Assembly (NCBI GenBank): GCA_016745035.1
Contig: JADGDE010000002.1
Location: 248,433-312,432 of the forward strand
DNA length: 64,000 nt
Reading direction: 5' to 3'
DNA from: Thiotrichales bacterium
GTDB taxonomy: Bacteria > Pseudomonadota > Gammaproteobacteria > Beggiatoales > Beggiatoaceae
A program made the translations under genes and the position numbers. The notes under the pieces are model-generated. The model worked only from the letters and a program-made list of their open reading frames with translations, ran no database searches and was not told the DNA's origin. Below are positions 35,998 through 45,624 of this stretch, piece by piece (within the stretch, counting starts at the first letter, position 1; each line of letters begins with the position of its first letter).

Positions 35998-36444
35998 TTA
36001 ATCTCTCCCGAAATTGACTTTGAATTCTAGACGAAGCACTTGTTCTCCGGTTTGCTTATGCTTCTTTTCCTCAACAAATTTAAATCCATATTTCTCGTAA
36101 AAATTACGACCAACTAGGTTATTTTTAAACACCTCAACAACTAGATCTCCATGAAGTTCTTGGGCTTTATCTACCATCATTTTACCGAGCTTCTTTCCGT
36201 GTTCAATGGGCTGGAGGAATAGTCCCCCGATTTCATTTCCAATGAGTGCAATAAACCCAATAACTTCATTATCATCCACTACCACCCATGTTTCAGCATT
36301 AGGGAGATATAGTTCCCGTACATTAATTTTTTCCTGAGCTTGAAAATCTTTTGGTAGGAATGGGTGAGCAATTTCTTGTGTGTTTTCCCAAGCGGACAAA
36401 ACAGCCTCTACGTCTGAATCTTGATATTTTCGAATTGTGGGCAT
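35998..36444 (-). CDS. GNAT family N-acetyltransferase (integron cassette gene)
   Basis: About 148 aa from MPTIRKYQDSD; GAGGAAAG precedes this ATG, and the ATG five codons upstream (36459) lies right against the attC end. GNAT motif A is IGGLFLQPIEHGKKLGKMMVDKA, and the C-terminal FYEKYGFKFVEE is typical of PhnO/YjaB-like acetyltransferases. It probably acetylates a small amine or protein N-terminus; the substrate is unknown. It is the last cassette in the array and is separated from the M23 cassette by attC 36462-36529. Base composition is lower in G+C than that of the housekeeping genes around it. Confidence 0.85.
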   Translation of the reverse strand: MPTIRKYQDSDVEAVLSAWENTQEIAHPFLPKDFQAQEKINVRELYLPNAETWVVVDDNEVIGFIALIGNEIGGLFLQPIEHGKKLGKMMVDKAQELHGDLVVEVFKNNLVGRNFYEKYGFKFVEEKKHKQTGEQVLRLEFKVNFGRD

Positions 36445-36461
36445 TTCTACTTTCCTCATTT

Positions 36462-36529
36462 GCTAACGCCCAACTCAGCGGTAAATTGAAACACAGTGTC
36501 AATTTATCCGTTACAGTTGCTTGTTATGC
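36462..36529 (-). other. Integron attC recombination site (attC1)
   Basis: Minus strand runs from GCATAACAAGCAAC to GTTGGGCGTTAGC with an inner imperfect inverted repeat (GGATAAATTGA / TCAATTTACC). The outer arms TAACaaGCaAC and GTTgGGcGTTA are the imperfectly matched core sites expected of attC. 68 bp. The stop codon of the M23 cassette gene lies in its first core site, as is common in cassettes. Confidence 0.85.
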
Positions 36530-37213
36530 ATTTATTCGCTGCCTTCTTGCAGGAATACCATTTAATACTTTCACCCATTTTTCATCCTCATATATTTGGT
36601 AACTTTTGAAGGAGCACGGCAGGCCTTTGGCTTCTAGTAGGTTTGGCCCATCCATAAGTTGAAAGTGAAGATGAGGCGCTGTCGAATTACCTGAGTGACC
36701 AACTTGTGCCAGCTCTTGTCCTTCAGATACCCTATCGCCTTTTGATATCTTTATTGAAGCCGTTTTTGCGTGTGCAATGAGTGAAAAAAAGCCTTCATCA
36801 CTTTTAAGAATAATGTAATTTCCCAACACACATTGCAAATCCTCGTTGCTATTTGCCTGAAATAAAAGCCCGTTTTTTATAACGATTGCCAGGTCACGGA
36901 CCATATGAACTGGGTTTCGCTCCACAAGCCCATCTTTTGTTTCGATAACTTCTCCACTAAAAGGAGCGTATATTGGCTGTGACCAACAATAAGTATCGCT
37001 TAAAGCAACACCAAAAACCAAGCTTTGGAATGTTGATGTTTTATAAAATTTGTACCCTTTTTCTTTCCTCCAATCTATTTGTAAAAAGTCATATGCGTAT
37101 CTCTGACCGAGCTGATTTGTTCCGTGGCTTGGCACTTTGTATCCCGGAGTGTTGACAGGACACCATTCTCCTTTTAGGGGAAAGCTCACCGAAATTGGGT
37201 CAATTTTTTCCAA
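36524..37213 (-). CDS. M23-family peptidase-like protein (integron cassette gene)
   Basis: 229 aa starting with TTG (GAGAGG about 9 bp upstream). LytM/M23 zinc motifs are present: HGTNQLGQRYAYDF (HxnD) and HLHFQLMD (HxH), with an intervening beta core (SQPIYAPFSGEVIETKDG, GNYIILKSDEGFFSLIAHA, KGDRVSEGQELAQVGHSGNSTAPHLHF). This is the peptidoglycan-endopeptidase fold. No signal peptide is visible, so it is either cytoplasmic or exported another way. It lies between attC2 (upstream) and attC1 (downstream), a complete one-gene cassette. Its role could be toxin-like, lytic or unrelated to cell walls. Confidence 0.85.
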   Translation of the reverse strand: MEKIDPISVSFPLKGEWCPVNTPGYKVPSHGTNQLGQRYAYDFLQIDWRKEKGYKFYKTSTFQSLVFGVALSDTYCWSQPIYAPFSGEVIETKDGLVERNPVHMVRDLAIVIKNGLLFQANSNEDLQCVLGNYIILKSDEGFFSLIAHAKTASIKISKGDRVSEGQELAQVGHSGNSTAPHLHFQLMDGPNLLEAKGLPCSFKSYQIYEDEKWVKVLNGIPARRQRINA

Positions 37214-37239
37214 TGTAGTCCTCTCTGTTTATTTGCATA

Positions 37240-37304
37240 CATAACGCCCCGCCTCACAGGAGAGTGAGCGTAGCGAACGATTCCTGTGGAGGCGCTTGTT
37301 AGGC
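37240..37304 (-). other. Integron attC recombination site (attC2)
   Basis: Minus strand: GCCTAACAAGCGCCTC, CACAGGA, a 20-nt centre, TCCTGTG, AGGCGGGGCGTTATG. Core sites RYYYAAC (GCCTAAC) and GTTATG, plus a 7-bp inner inverted repeat CACAGGA/TCCTGTG and paired AAGCGCCTC/AGGCGgggCGTT arms. 65 bp. The stop of the upstream cassette gene lies inside it. Confidence 0.92.
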
Positions 37305-38547
37305 ATTTTGCGAATATTCAGCTGATATTTCATGACCCATAACATCTACAGTATCACCCTCCGTGAATATAAAATCTGGATGTATTGACGGATTAGAGAA
37401 ATAGTTATGAACACCTCTAAAAGACCTGCTGCTTGTTTTAAACTCAATGTCTTCATCAAGAATGTAGCCGTATCGCTTAAACCCCTTTCCAAGGGTGTCG
37501 CTACCTCGTGACGACTTTTTAGGTATCCCTACCTAAAAACTACTCGCAAACGCGACGTTATCTTAGCCCTGATTCGTCCGTGTCACCTCCCAGCCTACGT
37601 ATACCATTGCAGCACAAGCTGCTCGGTACACCTCCGGCATGAAGGCTCTCACATGACTTTACGGCAATCATACCGCTGCGCTCAGGCTACACTCCCTAGC
37701 GCTCATATACGCCTTCTCGGTCGGCATTGCCTATCACGGACTAAACGCCTTCGCGCGATCGCGCTTTCCATGGCGGTCAGCGATAGAGTCCATCCTCACC
37801 CTGAGGATAATTTTCATATTTTACTTCGTTGTATTTACTATCTAGTATTTTTATGAATGCCTTTTCCGCATCTGCTATTAGCCACACTTTATTTATAGCT
37901 GTCAGTAGTTCAATATCATCTTCAAAACCATATTGTGATATTTGAAGTTCTTCAATATCGAAAAAGAAAATATATATTTCATCAGTCAGGCGTCCTGTTG
38001 GAGTGATTTGCGTTTCATTGCTTAGTATCTTTGTTCTATTTTTATGTCCGTTCTTAAATAGCCTAGAAAAACTATCTTGTTTAGTTGAAATGCCAACATA
38101 ATAGAGTTCGTATTTAGTGAACTTACGAATATCAAACTCACCTTTGATTACAAACCTTCCTCGCCATATGTCGTATAGTAATTTATCCGTTGTTGCCCAA
38201 TATAGTAATGAATCGGTACTTTTTTCATTTTTTACTTCCCATATTTTAAATATTTGCGGGCCTATCTCGAACTCGACATTTTTATCAGAACATAAAACAA
38301 TATCATCCAATTGAACTGAAAGCCTCGGTTGAATTACATTACCCATCGACAGTGTAAATTCGAAGCAATAAGTTTTTTCATTTATAGAGTAATCTTTAAA
38401 TAGGACTTCTTGTCTCTGTGCCAGCATGTATAACTTGCTTCTGCTTATATATTCACGAGCTTCTTTTTCTTCCCATAGCCATTCAGCAGATTGGTTTGAT
38501 ACAGGGGGGTATACCAGTTGTAAGAAATTAATTAGTGCTTTCATCAT
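37299..38547 (-). pseudogene. Integron cassette gene with GIY-YIG-like domain, split by a 274-bp insertion
   Basis: The 5' part (38547 to 37783) encodes about 255 residues and the insertion then adds a stop (Arg, stop at 37777). The 3' part (37508 to 37299) continues in frame as RGSDTLGKGFKRYGYILDED and ends in AEYSQNA inside attC2. Joining at the CG shared by both junctions restores one ORF of about 325 codons (GEDGLYR-GSDTLGKGF). The centre (KYELYYVGISTKQDSFSRLFKNGHKNRTKIL) resembles GIY-YIG-type nuclease-like proteins; SKYNEVKYENYP fits the same family's C-terminal part. Function unknown. The start has two adjacent ATGs (MMKAL). Confidence 0.75.
37509..37782 (-). mobile_element. 274-bp structured non-coding insertion in the cassette gene
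   Basis: Bounded by CG on both sides (37507-37508, 37781-37782). Higher in G+C than the gene it splits and without a meaningful ORF. Many stems: TTTTTAGGTA-TCCC-TACCTAAAAA (37516-37539), GCAGC/GCTGC within GTACC/GGTAT, TCGC-GTTT-GCGA, GGCA-ATGCC, and a GCGCGATCGCGC palindrome (37753-37764). It looks like a folded-RNA mobile element. A HEARO/omega-RNA-type (IscB-associated) solo element is my best guess, with low confidence; a degenerate intron or a palindrome-associated element is possible. Confidence 0.6.
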
Positions 38548-38553
38548 TCTTGT

Positions 38554-38560
38554 GCCTAAC
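38554..38560 (-). other. Core site at the head of the cassette array
   Basis: GTTAGGC on the minus strand, seven bases from the start codon of the split cassette gene, where the GTTRRRY end of an attI or preceding attC is expected. A GTTAACTGTTA stretch precedes it. No clean partner arm could be found, so attI and attC cannot be told apart. Confidence 0.4.
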
Positions 38561-38813
38561 TAACAGTTAACCCGATCCGTATATCCTTCCATTTTGAATA
38601 GTGATTCATATCTCAAAGCCTTAAACAATAACTTTTTCTAACGGGATATCATGCCAAAATGCGAGTTATACAGAAAACCATAAAACTTTTTGTTGCTTAT
38701 TGTTGCAAACTTAGCTGGATGGTACAAGTAATTGAACCGTAGCACTCGTGGGCTGAGGCTTTGGTGGCATATTTTGAAGGGCGTTTGGATTGGGTAAGTT
38801 TACAGGCGTGGCT
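38561..38813. other. Region between cassettes and thiC
   Basis: No integrase gene. On the plus strand 38750-38815 reads as AEALVAYFEGRLDWVSLQAWL then stop, which looks like the tail of a lost gene, but nothing upstream continues it. Confidence 0.3.
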
Positions 38814-38842
38814 GTAGAGCCGTAGCACTGCTACGGCTCTAC
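38814..38842. terminator. Hairpin after thiC
   Basis: Perfect 13-bp stem GTAGAGCCGTAGC/GCTACGGCTCTAC with an ACT loop, 15 bp past the thiC stop. Same unit as the hairpin at 24032-24054. Confidence 0.65.
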
Positions 38843-38856
38843 GTACGGCGTACGGC

Positions 38857-40779
<1,923 letters not shown>

Positions 40780-40820
40780 TCATTATGGGGTAACAAAGAC
40801 CATCTCAAAAGGGGGGAGGG

Positions 40821-40847
40821 AAAAGTGCCAAAGCGATACTTTGGCAC
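40821..40847 (-). terminator. Rho-independent terminator of leuB
   Basis: Minus strand: GTGCCAAAG-TATCG-CTTTGGCAC followed by TTTT. It begins about 10 bp after the leuB stop, so most leuB transcripts should end before thiC. Confidence 0.8.
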
Positions 40848-40856
40848 AAAGGTATT

Positions 40857-41945
40857 TTATTGTAAGCGCGCCCGCAAGCTGTTGACGACGGCATCACCCA
40901 TCGCTGAGCAACTAATCGCGCTGTCGCCCTCGGCACAAATGTCTGCGGTTCGCAGTCCTTGGGTGAGTACATCAGAGACCGCGGCCTCGACTTTGTCTGC
41001 CGCCTCTGCCATCCCTAAGGAATAACGCAGAAGCATCGCCACTGATAAAATCGTTGCCAGTGGGTTTGCTTGGTCTTTGCCAGCAATATCGGGGGCAGAG
41101 CCGTGAATTGGCTCATACATGCCTTTGTTGTTCACATCTAACGAAGCTGAGGGCAACATGCCGATAGAACCGCTGAGCATGGAGGCCAAATCGGAGAGAA
41201 TATCGCCGAACATATTGGTGGTCACCATCACATCGAATTGTTTTGGCGCACGGACTAATTGCATTGCCGCGTTGTCGACATACATATGGCTGAGTTCAAC
41301 ATCGGGGTAATCTTTGTGGACTTCGTTCATGATTTCGCGCCACAATTCGGTGCATTCGAGGACGTTGGCTTTATCGACTGAACACAAACGCTTATCGCGT
41401 TTTTGGGCGCTACTAAAGGCAACATGAGCAATGCGACGAATTTCGCTTTCGCTATAAACCAAGGTGTTATAGCCTTGGCGCTCGCCATTATCTAAGGTAC
41501 GCACGCCGCGAGGTTGACCGAAATAAATCCCGCCTGTGAGTTCGCGGACGATAAGAATATCCAAGCCTGCAACCACTTCGGGTTTTAAAGTGGAGGCATT
41601 TGCTAATTGCTCGAATAATAAAGCGGGGCGTAAGTTGGCAAATAAGTCTAATTCAGCACGTAAGCCCAATAAGCCTTTTTCTGGGCGAATGGCAATGTCT
41701 AAGTTTTCCCACTGATAGCCGCCGACTGCACCGAGTAACACCGCATCAGAGGCTTTAGCCAATTCGAGGGTTTCAGCGGGTAAAGGGCCGCCTGTGGCAT
41801 CAATTGCAGCACCGCCGACCAAGCCTGTGGGCAAGTCTAAGCTTAAGCCCATGTCTTGCTGTAAAACGGCCAATACTTTTTCGGCTTGGGCAACGATTTC
41901 AGGGCCGATACCGTCCCCTGCTAAAATAGCAATCTGATGACTCAT
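40857..41945 (-). CDS. leuB: 3-isopropylmalate dehydrogenase
   Basis: 362 aa. Oxidatively decarboxylates 3-isopropylmalate in leucine synthesis with NAD and a divalent metal. Motifs: [50 protein letters not shown], and [34 protein letters not shown] with the metal-binding aspartates. It is encoded without leuC/leuD next to it. Its first 20 codons and about 100 bp upstream have a decayed duplicate at 43498-43660. Confidence 0.97.
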   Translation of the reverse strand: MSHQIAILAGDGIGPEIVAQAEKVLAVLQQDMGLSLDLPTGLVGGAAIDATGGPLPAETLELAKASDAVLLGAVGGYQWENLDIAIRPEKGLLGLRAELDLFANLRPALLFEQLANASTLKPEVVAGLDILIVRELTGGIYFGQPRGVRTLDNGERQGYNTLVYSESEIRRIAHVAFSSAQKRDKRLCSVDKANVLECTELWREIMNEVHKDYPDVELSHMYVDNAAMQLVRAPKQFDVMVTTNMFGDILSDLASMLSGSIGMLPSASLDVNNKGMYEPIHGSAPDIAGKDQANPLATILSVAMLLRYSLGMAEAADKVEAAVSDVLTQGLRTADICAEGDSAISCSAMGDAVVNSLRARLQ

Positions 41946-42065
41946 GAATTCATTTCCATAGGATAAAAATAAAACAATGCAGCTTAATGGGTTGCGGGGG
42001 CTTATGCAAGTGTATCTGTGCTACCATGCCGAGATTAAGAGCAGGCTTTAGGGTGTTTTTAATCA

Positions 42066-42128
42066 TTGATGTGACGCAAAGTATCACTAGGCAGGTAAAA
42101 AACTTGAATAATGAGACGTAACATCAAT
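42066..42128. repeat. MITE-like element, 85-bp subfamily, deleted (copy I)
   Basis: TTGATGTGACGCAAAG ... ACGTAACATCAA. The interior TATCACTAGGCAGGTAAAAAACTTGAATAATGAGAC is the reverse of copy H with the left inner part missing. It sits in the divergent gap between leuB and the membrane protein gene. Confidence 0.8.
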
Positions 42129-42182
42129 TAATAATATCTAAACGGCTTAACACATGAGTAATTGTTTAGAAATCAAATTTAT

Positions 42183-43355
42183 ATGGAAAATATACATCAA
42201 TTAAACACACGGGAATGGTGGTTTTTTATTGTTAGCACGATTTTTCTTTCCATATGGATCATTGCTGCAGCCTACTCTTCTCCAATCTATAACTGGGATT
42301 TAATTCCTTATGTTGCCTCGGCATTAAGTTATGAAATAACAGACCCAACGCTATTACATAAAACTACGTATGACAGCATTAAAGCCACTGTGCCTGAACC
42401 TATTTTTGCGGCTTTAATCAGTGGTGCATATCCTCAACATATGTTTGAAAATGCCAAAGATTTTATCAGTCAGCTAAATTTTTATGAAATCAAGCCGTTA
42501 TATATTTATCTGATCTATATCCTCAGCAGTATGGGTGTCCCTTTAGTTGCGGCAACCTTGGTTATTTCCAGTCTATCGGTGATCGCTGCCAATATACTTA
42601 TTTATCATTGGTTAAGTCGATACTTGTCTGTTTATATCGCCTTTTTGGTCACTATCTGTGTGTCCGTTGCCTCAAGATTGGCTGATTTATCTAGGGCTTC
42701 AACACCGGATGCGTTATCAGCATTGGTTATATTAATAGCGCTTTACTTATTAATAGAAAAAAAACTATTTAAAACAACCTTGGTGTTATTAATTTTATCT
42801 TTATTTATTCGCTACAATAATATTATCTTTGTTGGCTTGTTTATGTTGTATTACATGTATTTTGATTTTTTAGCTAAAGCTAAGTTTAAATTTAGTTTTG
42901 TTCATGCTGCATTTATAGTCAGTATCTTCTCTTATTTTTTAATTAAAATGATTTACCAACCCTATGGTTGGTGGGTTTTATTTCATCATGGTTTTGTGAG
43001 TTATATTTATAATCCTGTAGGATTTGATGTGCCATTTTCATTGGCTCTATATATTGAAGCGCTGAAAACGGCTGCACTGTCTTTGTTTTTAGGCGGTGTG
43101 TCTTTACCCTCTGTGATTTATGGTTTTATACTCATTTCCATTATTGCTTTACATAACAGTAACTCATTAGTAAGACGATATAATTTTTTGATATATATTA
43201 TTTATTTGAATTTTAGTGCTTATTTTTTCTTGTTTCCCGGCATTGCGCAATGGGATAGATTTTTTACACCTTTTTATGTGCTAGTCACTATTTTTGCTAT
43301 CATCAATTACCGTAACAAAGGATTAACTGCCACAGCCTCCACATCAAAGGCATGA
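42183..43355 (+). CDS. Integral membrane protein, GT-C glycosyltransferase-like topology
   Basis: About 390 aa from ATG 42183 (a TTG at 42162 gives seven more). Around ten hydrophobic helices; the first is at about 10-35. A YNWDLIPYV motif follows the first helix, in the place where GT-C enzymes carry an acidic catalytic loop, and LADLSRASTPDALSALVIL lies mid-protein. This layout resembles polyprenol-dependent GT-C mannosyl/arabinosyl-type transferases, but no family is firmly recognised. Lower G+C than leuB. It lies between leuB and a decayed leuB copy. Confidence 0.6.
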   Translation: MENIHQLNTREWWFFIVSTIFLSIWIIAAAYSSPIYNWDLIPYVASALSYEITDPTLLHKTTYDSIKATVPEPIFAALISGAYPQHMFENAKDFISQLNFYEIKPLYIYLIYILSSMGVPLVAATLVISSLSVIAANILIYHWLSRYLSVYIAFLVTICVSVASRLADLSRASTPDALSALVILIALYLLIEKKLFKTTLVLLILSLFIRYNNIIFVGLFMLYYMYFDFLAKAKFKFSFVHAAFIVSIFSYFLIKMIYQPYGWWVLFHHGFVSYIYNPVGFDVPFSLALYIEALKTAALSLFLGGVSLPSVIYGFILISIIALHNSNSLVRRYNFLIYIIYLNFSAYFFLFPGIAQWDRFFTPFYVLVTIFAIINYRNKGLTATASTSKA

Positions 43356-43497
43356 ATGTCGTGCTGACAAAGGGTGAATGACTATTTTTTATTCATTTGC
43401 TGGGATTTTTGGAAAAGATGCTAGCGAGGATTAATTTCACACTACTCGACTTCGATTAACGCCCCCCGTACCTTCTCCCCCGTAAACTTAACCACCC

Positions 43498-43660
43498 TTT
43501 TTTGGTTTGGGCAATGATTTTAGAGCTGATGTCACCCCTAATAAAATAGTATTTTCATGAGGTATCAATTTATTTTTATCAAGATAAAAATAAAACGATG
43601 CAACTTCATAGATTGTGATGGAATCATTTAAGTGTGTCTGTGATACCATTTCAGATTTGA
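43498..43660 (-). pseudogene. Decayed copy of the leuB 5' end and upstream region
   Basis: Minus strand from 43558 downward (ATGAAAATACTATTTTATTAG...) aligns with the first about 20 codons of leuB: shared blocks include CTATTTTA, AGGGG and TTGCCCAAxCC, ending in AAAAAG. Upstream, GATAAAAATAAAAC and GTGTxTCTGTGxTACCAT align with 41962-42040. Frameshifts and stops rule out function. Below 43498 the minus strand continues with VVKFTGEKVRGALIEVE then stop (to about 43446), which is not leuB and is unassigned. Confidence 0.7.
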
Positions 43661-43684
43661 TAAAAAAACTCATCGCGTTCTAAA

Positions 43685-45307
43685 GTGGAGAGCCGCATCT
43701 TGATAAAACTTAAATGGCCCATTACTTACTTATTGCTTGCGATAATACCGTTATTTTTTTTAGGGCAATTTATCAGTAAAGATGTATGGCTTTATGATGA
43801 TCTAGGCATATTAAAAGGTATTGTTGAACATGGCATTTGGGCGCATTTTTACCACGCGGGCGTTTGGCAAAATTTAAGTCCATCTAATCTCACGCCATGG
43901 GTGATGGCATCTTATGGTTTTGACTGGTATATCAGTGGCTTAGATTCTACATTTTATTATCAACATCAATTAATTTCATTTGCAGTGGTGCTGCTGTTAG
44001 CTTTTGCAATCTTTAAGCGTTTTTTTCCCACTTGGGTTAGTGCAGTCAGCCTATTATTGTTTGTGATTTCCTTGCCAACGGCTAATGTTCTGCAACTTTT
44101 AATGACACGGCATTATCTTGAAGGGCTAGGTTTTAGTTTAATCGCTATTTGGGCTTATTTACAATCATGGTCAAGTCCACAACAAGCACTTAAGTACACG
44201 ATGTTAGGCGTATTGGCTTATATCTTGGCAGCGACAGCCAAAGAAATTTATTTACCCTTGGTATTTTTATTGGCGTTATTGCCGCCTTATTTTCAAGTAA
44301 AACAATGGCAAGACTATGCTTGGCGCTTAGCACCTTATGCTATTGTTGCAACGCTATACACGCTTTGGCGATCTTATATGCTGCCGTCAGGGCAACTTAT
44401 TCGTGGTTATGGGGAAATAGTCCCCGAATTAGATTGGTCAGCGCTTGCTGAAAATACGGTGAATTTATTGGCTTGGCAAGCTGTGTGGCAATGGGGAATC
44501 GCCCTTGTCGTTTTTCTCGGCTTGTTTGGCTTATTATGTCAACAACGACGCTGGGCTGCTTGTCGCTTAAGTATCGGTGTGGCGCTCTTGGTTTTCTTAC
44601 CTTTATTACCCGTTTTATCGATTTTATCTTCACGGTATTTATTTTTACCCTATTTTATTTTTTGTGTGGCGATTGCGGCTTTTTTATCGTTATTGCAACA
44701 ACGTCAACACATATACCTTGCCATTCTGGTATCGATAAGCCTGTTTGCAAGTCAGGGTTATAGTTTACAAAAAGGACAGGGTGTTTTTCAGCAACAAGCA
44801 GCTTTAGAACAAATTCGGACAGAAATTGCTTTTTTACTCAATAATAAGCAACCCGGTTGGTTAATCAACCCGGCCGCTACTTATAATGCACTGCCCAGCT
44901 TACGGGTTTCAAGCGCAGGCGTGCAGGCATGTTATGACCCCTGTGGCTGTTCTATTCAAGCAAATGACTCACTATATCAATACACGCAAGGCAAGATTAA
45001 ACCCCTTGTTATGGATTTAGACCATTGTCAGCAACGCCCTTTAGAAAAAATGCAATTTCATTTTGATGGCACTTATTTGCATTGGGTTTTTGCCGATACT
45101 GAAGTATCACAATATGGTATATCCATTGATCAGCCCAGCTTTTTTCATCCGGTACAGGCTGTGGGTAAATATCCTCTAAATCAAAATATTTTAAAAAATT
45201 TAGAACGCATTATATTGAAATATAAAACACATACAGGAAAAGTCTTTTATACGCCGCCCGTTTTTATTCCGCATAAATTAAAACATTGGTCCTATCCGGA
45301 AAAATAG
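43685..45307 (+). CDS. Large integral membrane protein, GT-C-like
   Basis: 540 aa, GTG start. About ten to eleven helices in residues 12-365, with the loop SKDVWLYDDLGILKGIVEHG after the first helix (acidic residues as in GT-C glycosyltransferases), then a soluble C-terminal domain of about 165 residues containing a CYDPCGCSI cysteine cluster. Probably an extracytoplasmic sugar transferase or a polymer-related protein; no specific family recognised. It is preceded by the decayed leuB copy, so its divergent position to leuB is mirrored. Confidence 0.6.
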   Translation: MESRILIKLKWPITYLLLAIIPLFFLGQFISKDVWLYDDLGILKGIVEHGIWAHFYHAGVWQNLSPSNLTPWVMASYGFDWYISGLDSTFYYQHQLISFAVVLLLAFAIFKRFFPTWVSAVSLLLFVISLPTANVLQLLMTRHYLEGLGFSLIAIWAYLQSWSSPQQALKYTMLGVLAYILAATAKEIYLPLVFLLALLPPYFQVKQWQDYAWRLAPYAIVATLYTLWRSYMLPSGQLIRGYGEIVPELDWSALAENTVNLLAWQAVWQWGIALVVFLGLFGLLCQQRRWAACRLSIGVALLVFLPLLPVLSILSSRYLFLPYFIFCVAIAAFLSLLQQRQHIYLAILVSISLFASQGYSLQKGQGVFQQQAALEQIRTEIAFLLNNKQPGWLINPAATYNALPSLRVSSAGVQACYDPCGCSIQANDSLYQYTQGKIKPLVMDLDHCQQRPLEKMQFHFDGTYLHWVFADTEVSQYGISIDQPSFFHPVQAVGKYPLNQNILKNLERIILKYKTHTGKVFYTPPVFIPHKLKHWSYPEK

Positions 45308-45323
45308 TAAATGATGTTCGTTA

Positions 45324-45388
45324 CTGATGTTACACCTAGGTGTCTTTTTTCTATTTAAAGGTAAAAACTGATAAATTCGTAACATGAG
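45324..45388. repeat. Degenerate MITE-like element (copy J)
   Basis: CTGATGTTACACC ... TTCGTAACATGAG, about 65 bp with a diverged interior. It lies 79 bp before an intact copy in the same 317-bp gap upstream of dapD; nothing else is seen there. Confidence 0.6.
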
Positions 45389-45466
45389 TTAATTAGCAAA
45401 CAGCCCTATATCACCTCGTTATAAAATACGCTATCATAAAGGGTTAGAATTGCTATTTTTTATTTA

Positions 45467-45598
45467 CTGATGTTACGCAAAGGCTTCTTTTTCTGCCTTA
45501 AAGGCAGAAAAAACCGCCATTGCTGCACGGCTAAGCTTCACTAGGCAGGTGGAAAATCACACTGTTGTGATAAAAACCAAGTTAGTGCGTAACATCAG
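45467..45598. repeat. MITE-like inverted-repeat element, full 132-bp form (copy K)
   Basis: Perfect 13-bp ends; interior nearly identical to copy G. Flanked by the exact direct repeat TTATTTA (45460-45466 and 45599-45605). It ends 26 bp before the dapD start, so the ribosome-binding region lies just outside the element. Confidence 0.94.
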
Positions 45599-45624
45599 TT
45601 ATTTATTGAGGAAATACACGGATT

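Noticed and set aside
37509..37782. Group II intron as identity of the insertion
   Set aside because: No GUGYG start, no domain V-like hairpin with GAAA, and it is not in an attC; kept only as a remote alternative.
37653..37856. 67-aa plus-strand ORF across the structured insertion
   Set aside because: Crosses the insertion boundary into the antisense of the cassette gene and has no recognisable domain.
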